Under the pieces are notes generated by a model that was not told where the DNA came from, ran no database searches, and saw only the letters and a program-made list of their open reading frames with translations. DNA of 64,000 nt, taken from Sinorhizobium chiapasense. GTDB taxonomy: Bacteria; Pseudomonadota; Alphaproteobacteria; Rhizobiales; Rhizobiaceae. Position numbers and translations under genes: made by a program. Shown piece by piece: positions 1 through 8,476 of this stretch. How positions within the stretch are numbered: the first letter of the stretch is position 1; each line of letters starts with the position of its first letter. The stretch covers positions 62,001-126,000 of the forward strand of contig NZ_CP133149.1 in the NCBI RefSeq assembly GCF_036488675.1, given 5' to 3'.

Positions 1-173
1 GAATCTGGCCGCGCGCTGAGCACAAGGTTGTCGCGCAGTCGATCGGAGATGAGAGATCTAGTTCTACCAGCCGTCTGGTGCCGATGATGACAACGCTATC
101 TCACCGGGAACCGCAAATACCGCATTGCGGCCACCACCGGACTTTCCGAGTGTTATCCGCGTATGGCCGCTCA

Positions 174-202
174 GGGTCGAGAATTCGCCTTCATCAGCGT
201 CG
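174..202. repeat. 29-bp direct repeat, copy 1
   Basis: The first 24 bases match 22801-22824 exactly, and 28 of 29 match 22801-22829 in the same orientation. The core is GAGAATTCGCCTTCATCAG. The repeat sits in gene-free DNA at both places. No transposase or known terminal repeat is recognisable beside it, so its nature is unknown. Confidence 0.6.
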
Positions 203-347
203 CGGGGTGGGTCGATCTTTCCGGTTCCCATCCGTCGCGAGTGGGTGGAAAGCGGAGCTTGGAGAGCAACCCTCTGAGTGATAGCAATGCGCGCGAGAAG
301 CCGACATATCCATGACCGAGCGCCAAGAGTGTGGTTGTGCTAGGCCG

Positions 348-480
348 TCAACCGGTGAGCGACCGTGCCAGCGAGCGAAGGGCCGCCTTCGTCGCCGAAT
401 AGACGCTGACATATGGACGGCCTTGTGTGCTCAGGGTCGAGGTGTTCAGGATTATCGAGCCGCCGGAAGTCGTGAGCGGC
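348..480 (-). pseudogene. short-chain dehydrogenase/reductase remnant
   Basis: About 40 codons on the minus strand read like the middle of an SDR enzyme: GGSIILNTSTLSTQG followed by VYSATKAALRSLARS. This includes the YSATK form of the catalytic YxxxK motif. Nothing recognisable as the Rossmann nucleotide-binding start or the C-terminal substrate loop flanks it in the same frame. It is therefore a degraded fragment of an NAD(P)-dependent oxidoreductase. Its substrate cannot be inferred. Confidence 0.6.
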
Positions 481-695
481 AACGCCATCGCCCGACAGAT
501 CAATCCTTGCGCACACGCATCTCGCCGTAGCGCCGCGTCATTGAGCAAACATTGCCTACAGCGGCGAGGCGGTGGCTCGCCGACCCGGCGCGGGATGGAC
601 GGGGAGCACGCAAGGCACACTAGGCACCTGCGAAAGCTGTCTTAATCGGCGGAGCATTGGCGTGCGACACCCGCGTCGGTGCGCGTGAAACAATC

Positions 696-770
696 CAAAT
701 CTCGGCGAATAGTGGCGAATGCCGGTCCGCCGGCCCTCTCCTTAGCAACGATTTGGCGCGATTTGCCGGG
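696..770. repeat. inverted repeat pair at left edge of redox cassette
   Basis: Bases 696-723 read CAAATCTCGGCGAATAGTGG followed by CGAATGCC. The reverse complement matches 11595-11622 at 25 of 28 positions. A second, weaker relative lies in opposite orientation at 745-770. Paired inverted sites at one end and a matching site at the far end are typical of recombinase binding sites, but no recombinase gene is next to them. Confidence 0.5.
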
Positions 771-914
771 CTTCACTGGCATCGGGAACGGCATGCGGGT
801 CAATTGAGAGGGCATCGCGGGGCAAGAAATCCACGATGGCAACTCAAAACTGGCCATGCGCCAATCGGCCGGGCCGTCGGACACGATTGAAGAAGACCGA
901 AAGGAAAATGCGCC

Positions 915-1532
915 ATGACGACACAAACACTGACGAGAGCCAAGGAAGACGAGGCAGAAAAAAGGATCCAGAAGCTCCGGGAGCTTTACGCCGACGCGCC
1001 GCAGTTCGCGAAAACGGCACTCGAGAACACGATCCGGGACTTGGCGGCGGCGGCCGCGCAGCCGCGATCGCGGATGGAAAGCGCAGGCCGGACCGGCGTC
1101 CGCCAGGGCACGGTCTCGGAGTTGACCGTGATCGCCCCGTTCGCACCGGGTGGCGCGGCGCGACTTCGTGCCTTATTGCAGTTGCGCAACGGCAACTTCG
1201 ATGACACGGACCGGGTTGGCACCGTCCACGACATGCGTTTCGTGTTTCTGGACAACGACACCAAGCTGCTTTTCGCCACTGCCTATGACGGCGACTGGGA
1301 CATCTACATCGAAGACTTTGTGGCGAAGATTCCCAACGAAATGGATGTCCTCTTTTCGTGCTGGGTGGGCTGGCCGGGGATTCACAGCCCGAAGGTGAAA
1401 GACTGGATCGCGGAGCACCAGGTCACGGCAGAAGGCTGGTACGTCGCCCATCCGGATCTGACGGTACGGGACATCCACCGCGTGAAGCGCGTCGCCAAGG
1501 CCGCCGAGGAATTCCTCGACAAGATTCAGTAG
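915..1532 (+). CDS. conserved hypothetical, paralogue of the 3406-3921 gene
   Basis: A 205-residue cytoplasmic-looking protein of unrecognised family. Its C-terminal half shares the pattern VGTVHDxRxxxxDNDTxxLF, a YDGD motif, and then an HPDLTVRDIHRVKR stretch with the product of 3406-3921 (there NPDVTVRDVAKMKR). The second gene lies two genes downstream, so the pair looks like an old duplication inside one operon. The first 50 residues are charged and probably helical. It opens the DyP peroxidase operon, and 65 bases separate it from the peroxidase start. A ferredoxin-like or dimeric alpha/beta barrel fold related to the DyP/NIPSNAP superfamily is a guess from the alternating hydrophobic pattern and context, not from a clear motif. 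Confidence 0.8.
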   Translation: MTTQTLTRAKEDEAEKRIQKLRELYADAPQFAKTALENTIRDLAAAAAQPRSRMESAGRTGVRQGTVSELTVIAPFAPGGAARLRALLQLRNGNFDDTDRVGTVHDMRFVFLDNDTKLLFATAYDGDWDIYIEDFVAKIPNEMDVLFSCWVGWPGIHSPKVKDWIAEHQVTAEGWYVAHPDLTVRDIHRVKRVAKAAEEFLDKIQ

Positions 1533-1597
1533 CCGACGCTCACCGTTCGCTCCGGGTCCGGTCCAGAATGGACCGGGACCCCTGAAAGGAGGCTCAC

Positions 1598-3013
1598 ATG
1601 TTGTCCATCAAGGAATCCCTCGGCGAGGCACTTTCGACGCGCCCGCCGGCGCTCGAAACGAGCGACATCCAGGCAACGGTTCTGCGCCCGCGCCCCAATC
1701 CCTACTGCGGAGAATACATCATTCTGCGCATCGGCAACGCCGAGCAAGGACGGGAGATGATACGTAGGATCCTTCCTCATGTCGCGCCCGCTGACGAATG
1801 GTGGGAGCCATCTTTGCCCGGCTGGTTGGGGATCGCGTTCACGTTCGAGGGGCTCAAGGCGTTGGGCGTGCCGCAGGCGTCTTTGGATAGTTTTCCAATT
1901 GAATTTCAACAGGGAATGGCGGCGCGAGCCGCGATACTGAACGATTTCGGTGCCAATGCGCCAGCCAATTGGGAATATCCGTTCGGCACACCGGAGGCGC
2001 ACGTTGCCTTGGCGATATACGCCAAAAGCAATCAAGACCTGCAGACGGTCTTGGACCTCGCGCGCAAGAGTCATCAGGACCTTGAACAAATTTCGGTCGT
2101 GTACCGCATGCAGTTCGGCGAACTGCCGGAAGGACGCAATCCGTTTGGCTTCAAGGATGGGCTGCACAATCCTCACGTTGAAGGAAGCGGTCCCGCGGGA
2201 GCCGATGCGGAATCGTCGGTCAAGGCCGGCGAGTTCGTCATGGGCTATCCCGACGAGCGCGGGGAAACCGCCAATGTCCCGATACCTGCTGAGCTGCGCC
2301 GCAACGGCACTTTCGTCGCGATCCGCAAATTCCACATGGATGTTGCGGCGTTCCGTCGATATCTGCGGGCCCAGGCCTCGTCGCCCGAGGAAGAGGAACT
2401 GCTTGCTGCAAAAATGGTGGGGCGATGGCGCAGCGGCGCGCCCCTGGTGCTGGCTCCGGACAGCGACGATCCGGCACTGGGCATGGACGGACATCGCAAC
2501 AATGACTTCAGCTACACAGATGATATGAAGGGGTTGAAGTGCCCGTTCAGCGCGCACATTCGTCGCGTGAATCCTCGCGATGCCCTGAAAAACGACGTTG
2601 TCGCCGTCAATCTCCACCATTTCCTGCGCCGGGGCACAAACTACGGCCCGCCCTTGCCGGAGGGCGTGCTCGAGGATGACGGCACTGAGCGCGGCGGCGT
2701 CTTCCTCCTGATCGGCGCGCATCTGCGTCGGCAGTTCGAGTTTATTCAGTCGCAGTGGGTGACCGACGGCAACTTCATCAGCCACGGGACCGAGCAGGAT
2801 CCGCTGATCGGCAACAACGATGGCGAGGGTGTCTTCACCATCCCCAGAGTTCCGGTTCGGCGTCGCTTGAAGGGTTTGCCGCGCTTCGTTTCCGTCCGTG
2901 GTGGCGAATATTGCTTCATGCCGGGATTGCGTGCGCTGCGATGGATCGCTCGCTTGGACGAAGATCCTGAGCAGACAAAGCCATGTGCCACCGAAGAAGG
3001 AGAGTCGCCGTGA
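1598..3013 (+). CDS. DyP-type (dye-decolorizing) heme peroxidase
   Basis: A 471-residue peroxidase that uses H2O2 to oxidise organic substrates at a heme b. The family signature GxxDG appears as GFKDG at residues 184-188 and carries the catalytic Asp187. The proximal heme-ligand region is CPFSAHIRRVNPR with His320. The distal arginine lies in the conserved HHFLRRGTNYGPP stretch near residue 345. The N-terminal ferredoxin-like domain ends before the GxxDG motif. There is no Tat or Sec signal, so it is probably cytoplasmic or cargo of another protein. The start is an ATG behind GAAAGGAGG, with about 7 bases of spacing. The stop overlaps the next gene's start (GTGA), which implies translational coupling. 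Length and sequence fit the long class of DyPs. Confidence 0.93.
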   Translation: MLSIKESLGEALSTRPPALETSDIQATVLRPRPNPYCGEYIILRIGNAEQGREMIRRILPHVAPADEWWEPSLPGWLGIAFTFEGLKALGVPQASLDSFPIEFQQGMAARAAILNDFGANAPANWEYPFGTPEAHVALAIYAKSNQDLQTVLDLARKSHQDLEQISVVYRMQFGELPEGRNPFGFKDGLHNPHVEGSGPAGADAESSVKAGEFVMGYPDERGETANVPIPAELRRNGTFVAIRKFHMDVAAFRRYLRAQASSPEEEELLAAKMVGRWRSGAPLVLAPDSDDPALGMDGHRNNDFSYTDDMKGLKCPFSAHIRRVNPRDALKNDVVAVNLHHFLRRGTNYGPPLPEGVLEDDGTERGGVFLLIGAHLRRQFEFIQSQWVTDGNFISHGTEQDPLIGNNDGEGVFTIPRVPVRRRLKGLPRFVSVRGGEYCFMPGLRALRWIARLDEDPEQTKPCATEEGESP

Positions 3014-3333
3014 TCGTCGATGTACGCACCTATCGCGTTAAACCCGGAAAGATGCCTCACGAGCTTGATCTCTATGACAAGCACGGCCTCGCTCCACAGG
3101 TACGTCATCTAGGTTTCCCACTCGCCTATTTGTACAGCGAGAGCGGAGACATCAACACTCTCGTACACCTGTGGGTGTTTGAGGATGCCGCCGACCGCGC
3201 GCGCAGGCGTGCTGCCATGATGTCTGATCCGGAATGGCAAACATACCTTAGGCTTGCCGACGATGCAGGGTTCCTTGTTGATCAGCGGAACAGCCTGATG
3301 GTGCCGGCGAGCTTCGCCCCAATCAAACGGTGA
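3010..3333 (+). CDS. NIPSNAP family protein
   Basis: Starts with GTG overlapping the peroxidase stop by four bases (GTGA) and preceded by GAAGGAGA. An upstream in-frame start at 2983 would lie inside the peroxidase and is less likely. The 107-residue product begins VIVDVRTYRVKPGKM and contains LVHLWVFEDAADRARRR, the NIPSNAP signature of a small dimeric alpha/beta barrel. The family often has no known chemistry. Such barrels bind hydrophobic or heme-like ligands or act as monooxygenase-like partners. Coupling to the DyP gene suggests both act on the same substrate or complex. Confidence 0.85.
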   Translation: MIVDVRTYRVKPGKMPHELDLYDKHGLAPQVRHLGFPLAYLYSESGDINTLVHLWVFEDAADRARRRAAMMSDPEWQTYLRLADDAGFLVDQRNSLMVPASFAPIKR

Positions 3334-3405
3334 GCGGGATCATCCGCGGCGCACATATTCCAAAGAGCCGAAATCCAACCAGCATTCTAGTCATAGGAGA
3401 ATACG

Positions 3406-3921
3406 ATGAACGCTAAAGTGATCGAGAACGAACGTACTGCAATGTCGCAGCACGTTACCCGTCAGCCTGACGGACTGGGCAAGCGTATCGGGAGAAAGGG
3501 GGAGATTTCCGGTATCGGCAAGGTCGCCCCCGGCGGAGCAAAACTGTTCCGCGAACGCCTGCCGCAAATCCAGGCGGAGGCCGCTTACTGGGAAACGCGA
3601 GTCGGCACGGTTCACGACTTTCGGGTAACGCTGATCGACAACGATACTCGGATCCTCTTCACCATCGTCTACGATGGCGACTTCAAGCCGTACGTCGAGG
3701 ACATTCTGAGGGAAGCGGCCCCTTGGCTCGACCAGATCTTTCTCGGGGTATGGGACGGGTTCAGGGGTACGCAGGACCGCAATTCAGTCGAGGAGCTCCT
3801 CAGCTTTGCGTTTGAAGCCGACGTGTTCTTTGTTCGCAACCCGGATGTCACGGTCCGGGACGTGGCGAAGATGAAGCGCCTGAGCGGAGCGGTCAGCGAG
3901 CTGCTTGATGCTGCGTCGTGA
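3406..3921 (+). CDS. conserved hypothetical, paralogue of the 915-1532 gene
   Basis: A 171-residue protein sharing with the 915-1532 product the block VGTVHDFRVTLIDNDTRILF, a YDGDF motif and an NPDVTVRDVAKMKRL tail. It lacks the longer N-terminus of its paralogue. It lies between the NIPSNAP gene and the DUF4331 gene. The ATG follows CATAGGAGAATACG, a good ribosome-binding site. The family is not one I can name. The tandem arrangement with DyP and NIPSNAP proteins suggests another dimeric-barrel partner. Confidence 0.8.
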   Translation: MNAKVIENERTAMSQHVTRQPDGLGKRIGRKGEISGIGKVAPGGAKLFRERLPQIQAEAAYWETRVGTVHDFRVTLIDNDTRILFTIVYDGDFKPYVEDILREAAPWLDQIFLGVWDGFRGTQDRNSVEELLSFAFEADVFFVRNPDVTVRDVAKMKRLSGAVSELLDAAS

Positions 3922-3971
3922 TGGCCTGCCCGAAAATCGCGACTGTGAAGAACCGATGAAGGATGCTGACG

Positions 3972-5471
3972 ATGTCCGACCACGTTGACGGTCCGCGGCA
4001 GATTGGCGACGCCGCCGCCGACCTCTCCGATCTTTTCGCGTTTACGAGTCCGGAAAATCCGGCGCATACCGTCCTCGCCGCGTGCGTCTTCCCATCGGCC
4101 GGCGAAGATGCAATCTTCTCGAACATCATCGATTACTCGATCGCCGTTCGCCGGGTGACCGTTGCAAGCGTTGGTAACAGTGCGAAGTTTCAGCCGGCAG
4201 ACGACGAGAGCCGCTTTAGCTTTCGGTTTGAGACCCTCAAGCGCGATGCCGCGGGGAACGCGATCCAGCACGGCGTTTGCAAGCTGCCGGACGGTCGCGA
4301 ACTGTCGCTCACGGTGAATGACGAGAAGGGGTCGTGGACGCCGGAGGGCGACGTCCGCGTGTTCGCCGGGCTTCGTTCCGATCCTTTCTACCTCGCTTGG
4401 GATGCTGCGGAGCTTAAAAGGCTTCCAAATCTGCTTCAGCACACTAACGTGCTCTGCATGGTCGTCGAGTTCGACACCCGACGCGTTCTCGATCCTACGA
4501 AGGGCTCGTTGTTCGGCGCTGCCGCCGAGACCGTCCCCCCGCAGCAGCGAAGTCTGATCGCACCTGCAGTTCCTCGCATCGATTGGATCGGACGCCCCGA
4601 GCAGACGAATATTCGGCTCTACAATCCCGCGCTCGTCGGGATCGACGATTTGCGCGACCTGTGGAATCAGCAGACGCCGTTCGCGATTTCAAAGGAGCTG
4701 CAGCCGTTGTTCCTGCAGCGACTGAAGGAGAGCCTCGCCGACTGGGACATGCGCGACGGCAAGGCCGATTGGACGCCCGAAGCGCTTGCCGCCAGCGCCA
4801 ATGTCTTCCTCGACGATTTTCTGCTGTTCGATGTCGCCAAGCCGATTAACGACGACAGCCACCTCGAGATCGAGAAGAGCACGATCAACGGGCTTCCTTA
4901 CCAAACGGGCGGCGGTCGTACGGTCGACGCGAACTCGATCGACATCCTGCTCACCTGGCTGGTCAATCGCGATCGGGAGTTCCTCCAGGGCGGTGCGACC
5001 GGGGCGACGAAGCCTGGCATGAAAGTCTTCCCATACTTCGCGACGCCCAACACGGAACTGCAGACCGTTGCCGATTCCGTCGAGCTCGCGGCGTCGCCCG
5101 AGGAAGTTTGGACGTTGATCGGACAGTTCGGCGGCGCCTGGCATCCCCTGACCGCGAGAGTCAACTTGACCGGTGCAGGCATCGGTCAGCTCCGTACCAT
5201 CCAAACGCTCGACGGCCAGCAAATTGTCGAACGGCTTGAGGCGATGGACGACGCCAAGCGGTTCCTCCGCTACACGAACATCGCCGGGTTGGCCGTTTCC
5301 CATTACACCGGCACACTCGAGGTAAAGCCGAAGGGCAGCGGCTGCGTCGTCGATTGGCGCGCGCAATTCCTGGCAACCGATAAGACCGACAGGGCCGTGA
5401 AGGTCAGAGTGTCCACGTTGTTCAAGACCGGCCTCGAAAGCCTGAAGTCGCGTTTCGGAGTCACGAAATGA
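3972..5471 (+). CDS. DUF4331 domain fused to SRPBCC domain
   Basis: The protein has about 499 residues. The N-terminal 350 residues match the DUF4331 pattern: DHVDGPRQIGDAAADLSDLF, then FTSPENPAHTVLAACVFPSAG. This family is found near redox and metal proteins and has no known reaction. From about residue 365 (SVELAASPEEVWTLIGQFGG) an SRPBCC/polyketide-cyclase-like hydrophobic-ligand-binding domain runs to the end. The fusion is unusual and suggests ligand binding. The ATG at 3972 has AAGG at a fitting distance, and an ATG at 3963 is possible. No signal peptide is evident. The last bases overlap the next gene (ATGA). Confidence 0.85.
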   Translation: MSDHVDGPRQIGDAAADLSDLFAFTSPENPAHTVLAACVFPSAGEDAIFSNIIDYSIAVRRVTVASVGNSAKFQPADDESRFSFRFETLKRDAAGNAIQHGVCKLPDGRELSLTVNDEKGSWTPEGDVRVFAGLRSDPFYLAWDAAELKRLPNLLQHTNVLCMVVEFDTRRVLDPTKGSLFGAAAETVPPQQRSLIAPAVPRIDWIGRPEQTNIRLYNPALVGIDDLRDLWNQQTPFAISKELQPLFLQRLKESLADWDMRDGKADWTPEALAASANVFLDDFLLFDVAKPINDDSHLEIEKSTINGLPYQTGGGRTVDANSIDILLTWLVNRDREFLQGGATGATKPGMKVFPYFATPNTELQTVADSVELAASPEEVWTLIGQFGGAWHPLTARVNLTGAGIGQLRTIQTLDGQQIVERLEAMDDAKRFLRYTNIAGLAVSHYTGTLEVKPKGSGCVVDWRAQFLATDKTDRAVKVRVSTLFKTGLESLKSRFGVTK

Positions 5472-6538
5472 CTACGTTCGCGGAATTTGAGCATCCCGGT
5501 CCATCCGCGACCGACGGGGAGATCGCCGCGATCAACCTGGAGAGTGCGCGCCGTGGCGCATGGGCACGTTTCGCGCAAGACCCACGCCTGCCGGGCGTGG
5601 CGGAGGCGATCGTCGATAATGAGCGTCTGGCATCGCAATTTTTTGGCGATCTGGAAGCACTCGATCGTCTGAATGCGCTCGCCTTGCAATTCGCACGCGC
5701 GGACGGGTCGTCTCGTTCGCTTCTTGTTCAAGCCGAGGTCACCTCGACAGCGCATCGCTTCGACGATGCTCGCGGCTACCTCGCGCGCGCCGCGCAGATG
5801 GGCGCGCCCGGCGAGGCGATCGAGCGACAGGCGTTGGCCATCGATCAGGCCTGTGGCGCGGAGCTCGATGCGGTATTCGCCGCTCGCCACCGGTTCGCGA
5901 TGGCGAGCGGCCGGCTCGAAGATCTCGTACCTCTCGGCGCCCTGCTTGCCGACCTCGAACGCTTCTCTGAGGCAGATGCTGTCTATCGGCAGGCGTTGTT
6001 CTCGTATGATGACGTTTCGCCGTTTCCGCTGGCGTGGGTCTGCTTTCAGCTCGGCATGCTGTGGGGCGAACTCGTGCCCGTACCGGATCCGAATCTTGCC
6101 GCGCTCTGGTATCGACGCGCGATTGCTTACTTGCCAAGCTATGTGAAGGCGCGTGTGCACCTGGCGGAGATCTACGCGAGCCAAGGCGGCACCGGCGAAG
6201 CAGAGGCGCTACTTTTGCCAGCGCTTTCGAGCGGCGATCCGGAGGTCAATTGGCGCCTCGCCGATGTGCTGATTGCGCAAGGCAGGCTCGAAGAGGCCGA
6301 GAGACAGCTCAATGCCGCTCGGTTTGGCTTCGATCAACTTCTGGAGCGACATTTGCTCGCCTTCGCGGACCATGCCGCGGAGTTCTACGCCGGCAGCGGC
6401 AACGATTGCCGGCGGGCGCTCGAGCTCGCGCGCACGAATGTCGCCAATCGTCCCACACGCCGTGCGGTCAAACAGGCGCAGGCAATCGCGCTGATTACCG
6501 ATGACGCCGCAACCACAAGCGATCTACACCAGGCGTAA
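5468..6538 (+). CDS. TPR-like helical repeat protein
   Basis: A 356-residue alanine- and leucine-rich protein made of helical hairpins. Tetratricopeptide-like segments are visible, for example ALWYRRAIAYLPSYVKARVH and LAEIYASQGGTGEAEALLLP. Such proteins scaffold complexes. It overlaps the DUF4331-SRPBCC gene by four bases (ATGA), so the two are very likely made together. No signal peptide or enzyme motif is visible. It closes the peroxidase half of the cassette. A 148-base gap precedes the cytochrome gene and may hold a second promoter. Confidence 0.8.
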   Translation: MTTFAEFEHPGPSATDGEIAAINLESARRGAWARFAQDPRLPGVAEAIVDNERLASQFFGDLEALDRLNALALQFARADGSSRSLLVQAEVTSTAHRFDDARGYLARAAQMGAPGEAIERQALAIDQACGAELDAVFAARHRFAMASGRLEDLVPLGALLADLERFSEADAVYRQALFSYDDVSPFPLAWVCFQLGMLWGELVPVPDPNLAALWYRRAIAYLPSYVKARVHLAEIYASQGGTGEAEALLLPALSSGDPEVNWRLADVLIAQGRLEEAERQLNAARFGFDQLLERHLLAFADHAAEFYAGSGNDCRRALELARTNVANRPTRRAVKQAQAIALITDDAATTSDLHQA

Positions 6539-6686
6539 AGCACCGGAACATTCGTGTGCCCCTACGCCGTGCGAGCCCTTGGTCGCCGTCGCTTCGCATC
6601 GATTTGCTGTTCTTTGGCAGTCTTAATTCACGCCGTGGTCGCGCATGACGTAACTATCAAACGAGGGCGAGCCGTAGAGGAATGCC

Positions 6687-7985
6687 GTGTTTAAGAAGCT
6701 GCTCATCACATTTGTCATTGCCGGGTGCATCGGTTTCGTGGGATTCGGCGTGTTGGCGTGGCAGCCTGCCATCGCCCCAGTCGCGCCGCCGCCTCCGGGT
6801 AGTTTTGCACCGGAGGTGATTGCAAGAGGGGAAGCTCTCGCTGGCGGCGGCTATTGCGCGGCGTGTCACACCGCAAAAGGCGGCGAGAAGTTCGCCGGCG
6901 GTTACGAGATGGTAACTCCGTTCGGAGCGATCTATTCGACCAATATCACGCCCGATCCGGAGACCGGCATCGGCACCTGGTCGGAGGCGGCCTTCAGGCG
7001 CGCCATGCATGAAGGCGTCTCACGCGACGGCTCGCATCTCCTTCCGGTGTTTTCCTACGATCATTTCACCAAGCTCTCCGACGATGACGTTCATGCGCTC
7101 TACGCCTACTTCATGACCAGGACTCCGGTCCATGCGACGCGGCAGCCGAACGGCATCCCGTTTCCGTTCAACATCCGCTACCTGCAGGCGGGATGGAAGT
7201 TGTTGTTCTTCAAGCCGGGCCGTTTCGAACCGGATGCCACCAAGAGCGAGGAGTGGAATCGCGGCGCCTACCTCGCGCTCGGCCTGAGCCACTGCGGCGC
7301 CTGCCATACACCGCGCAACCTGCTGGGAGCGGAGAAGTCCGGCAACGCTTACGGCGGCGCGGTGATTGACAACTGGGTCGCGCCGCCATTGACGGCCGCA
7401 AATCCCGCGCCAGCACCCTGGACGCACGAAGAACTCTACGACTACCTGCGCACGGGCACGAGCAAGTTGCATGGAACCGCCGCCGGGCCGATGTTCCCTG
7501 TCGTCCAGGGGCTCGGTGCGCTGCCAGACTCCGACATCCACGCACTCGCGACCTATTTTGCCGATATCGACAAGGCGGCCGCCGACCTGCCGTACGTTTC
7601 CGGCGCGGTGAGCCTTGCGATGTCCAGCGCATTGGCCAAGCAGGGCGCGCCCTTGGATCCCGACGCGCGGCTCTACACTTCAGCTTGCGCGTCCTGTCAC
7701 TACAACGCAAACAACGCGCCGCTCGCGGCGCGGCCCGACCTGGCGCTCAACAGCGCGGTGCACCTTTCCGATCCAGGCAATCTGATCCAGGTCATCCTAC
7801 GGGGCATCGGCTCCAATGAGGGAATGCCGGGTGCCGTCATGCCTGCCTTCGGTAGCGCATTAAGCGATGCCGATGTCGCCCGGATCGCCGCATACCTGCG
7901 GCGGACTCGCACGGACCTTCCGCCATGGACGGATCTCGCGGCAAAGATCGCAGAGATCCGCCGGCAGAACGCCGGAGCCAATTGA
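6687..7985 (+). CDS. membrane-anchored triheme cytochrome c
   Basis: A 432-residue cytochrome with an uncleaved-looking N-terminal membrane helix (LLITFVIAGCIGFVGFGVLA). It has three CxxCH heme-attachment sites: CAACH near residue 57, CGACH near 206 and CASCH near 334. This matches the cytochrome subunit of periplasmic alcohol/aldehyde dehydrogenases, which carries electrons to the respiratory chain. The start is GTG behind TAGAGGAA. The next two genes encode a [2Fe-2S] protein and a molybdenum hydroxylase, for which this would be the physiological electron acceptor, as in acetic-acid-bacterial aldehyde dehydrogenases. A candidate ORF at 7925 overlaps its end but is not the real start of the next gene. 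Confidence 0.93.
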   Translation: MFKKLLITFVIAGCIGFVGFGVLAWQPAIAPVAPPPPGSFAPEVIARGEALAGGGYCAACHTAKGGEKFAGGYEMVTPFGAIYSTNITPDPETGIGTWSEAAFRRAMHEGVSRDGSHLLPVFSYDHFTKLSDDDVHALYAYFMTRTPVHATRQPNGIPFPFNIRYLQAGWKLLFFKPGRFEPDATKSEEWNRGAYLALGLSHCGACHTPRNLLGAEKSGNAYGGAVIDNWVAPPLTAANPAPAPWTHEELYDYLRTGTSKLHGTAAGPMFPVVQGLGALPDSDIHALATYFADIDKAAADLPYVSGAVSLAMSSALAKQGAPLDPDARLYTSACASCHYNANNAPLAARPDLALNSAVHLSDPGNLIQVILRGIGSNEGMPGAVMPAFGSALSDADVARIAAYLRRTRTDLPPWTDLAAKIAEIRRQNAGAN

Positions 7986-8002
7986 TCCATCGGAGAACGA
8001 AC

Positions 8003-8476
8003 ATGACCTCATTTGACATCAATGGCCGCGCGGTGACCGTCGATGCCGAGGATGACACGCCCCTGCTGTGGGTCATCCGTGACGAGATTGGCCTGACCGG
8101 CACGAAGTTCGGCTGCGGGATCGGGATGTGCGGCGCCTGCACGGTCCACGTCGGCGGCCGGCCCACGCGCTCGTGCATAACGCCGCTCGCCAGCGTCGCC
8201 GGCGCCAAGGTCACCACCATCGAGGGCCTCGATCCCGAGAGCCGGCATCCGGTGCAGCAGGCGTGGGCCCAGCTTCAGGTGCCGCAATGCGGCTACTGCC
8301 AGTCGGGCCAGATCATGCAGGCGGCAGCGCTCATCAAAGACTTCCCGTCCCCGACCGATCAGGACATCGATGCCGTCATGGCCGGCAACCTGTGCCGCTG
8401 CATGACCTACGTCCGCATCCGCAACGCCATCAAGCAGGCTGCCGCGCAATCAAAGAAGGTTGCCATCAATGAGTGA
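8003..8476 (+). CDS. (2Fe-2S)-binding subunit of molybdenum hydroxylase
   Basis: A 157-residue iron-sulfur subunit of the xanthine oxidase family. The N-terminal plant-type ferredoxin domain has FGCGIGMCGACTVHVGG and a later Cys in RPTRSC. The C-terminal helical domain carries CGYCQSGQ and NLCRCMTY for the second cluster. It passes electrons from the molybdenum cofactor to the cytochrome. The ATG at 8003 is chosen because GGAGA precedes it and family members start MxxFDINGR. An upstream start at 7925 would run inside the cytochrome gene. The stop overlaps the next gene by eight bases. Confidence 0.93.
   Translation: MTSFDINGRAVTVDAEDDTPLLWVIRDEIGLTGTKFGCGIGMCGACTVHVGGRPTRSCITPLASVAGAKVTTIEGLDPESRHPVQQAWAQLQVPQCGYCQSGQIMQAAALIKDFPSPTDQDIDAVMAGNLCRCMTYVRIRNAIKQAAAQSKKVAINE

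Larger units (their letters stand above)
1..914. other. gene-poor segment with remnants
   Basis: No intact gene is seen in these 914 bases. They contain copy 1 of a 29-bp direct repeat, a short-chain dehydrogenase remnant on the minus strand, and two related inverted sequences near 696-770 that resemble a recombinase or element end. Short open frames on both strands show no family resemblance apart from the dehydrogenase piece. Confidence 0.6.

Noticed and set aside
1526..2785. 419-codon open frame on the minus strand
   Set aside because: It lies antisense to the DyP peroxidase, and its translation has no family resemblance; high GC keeps the frame open.
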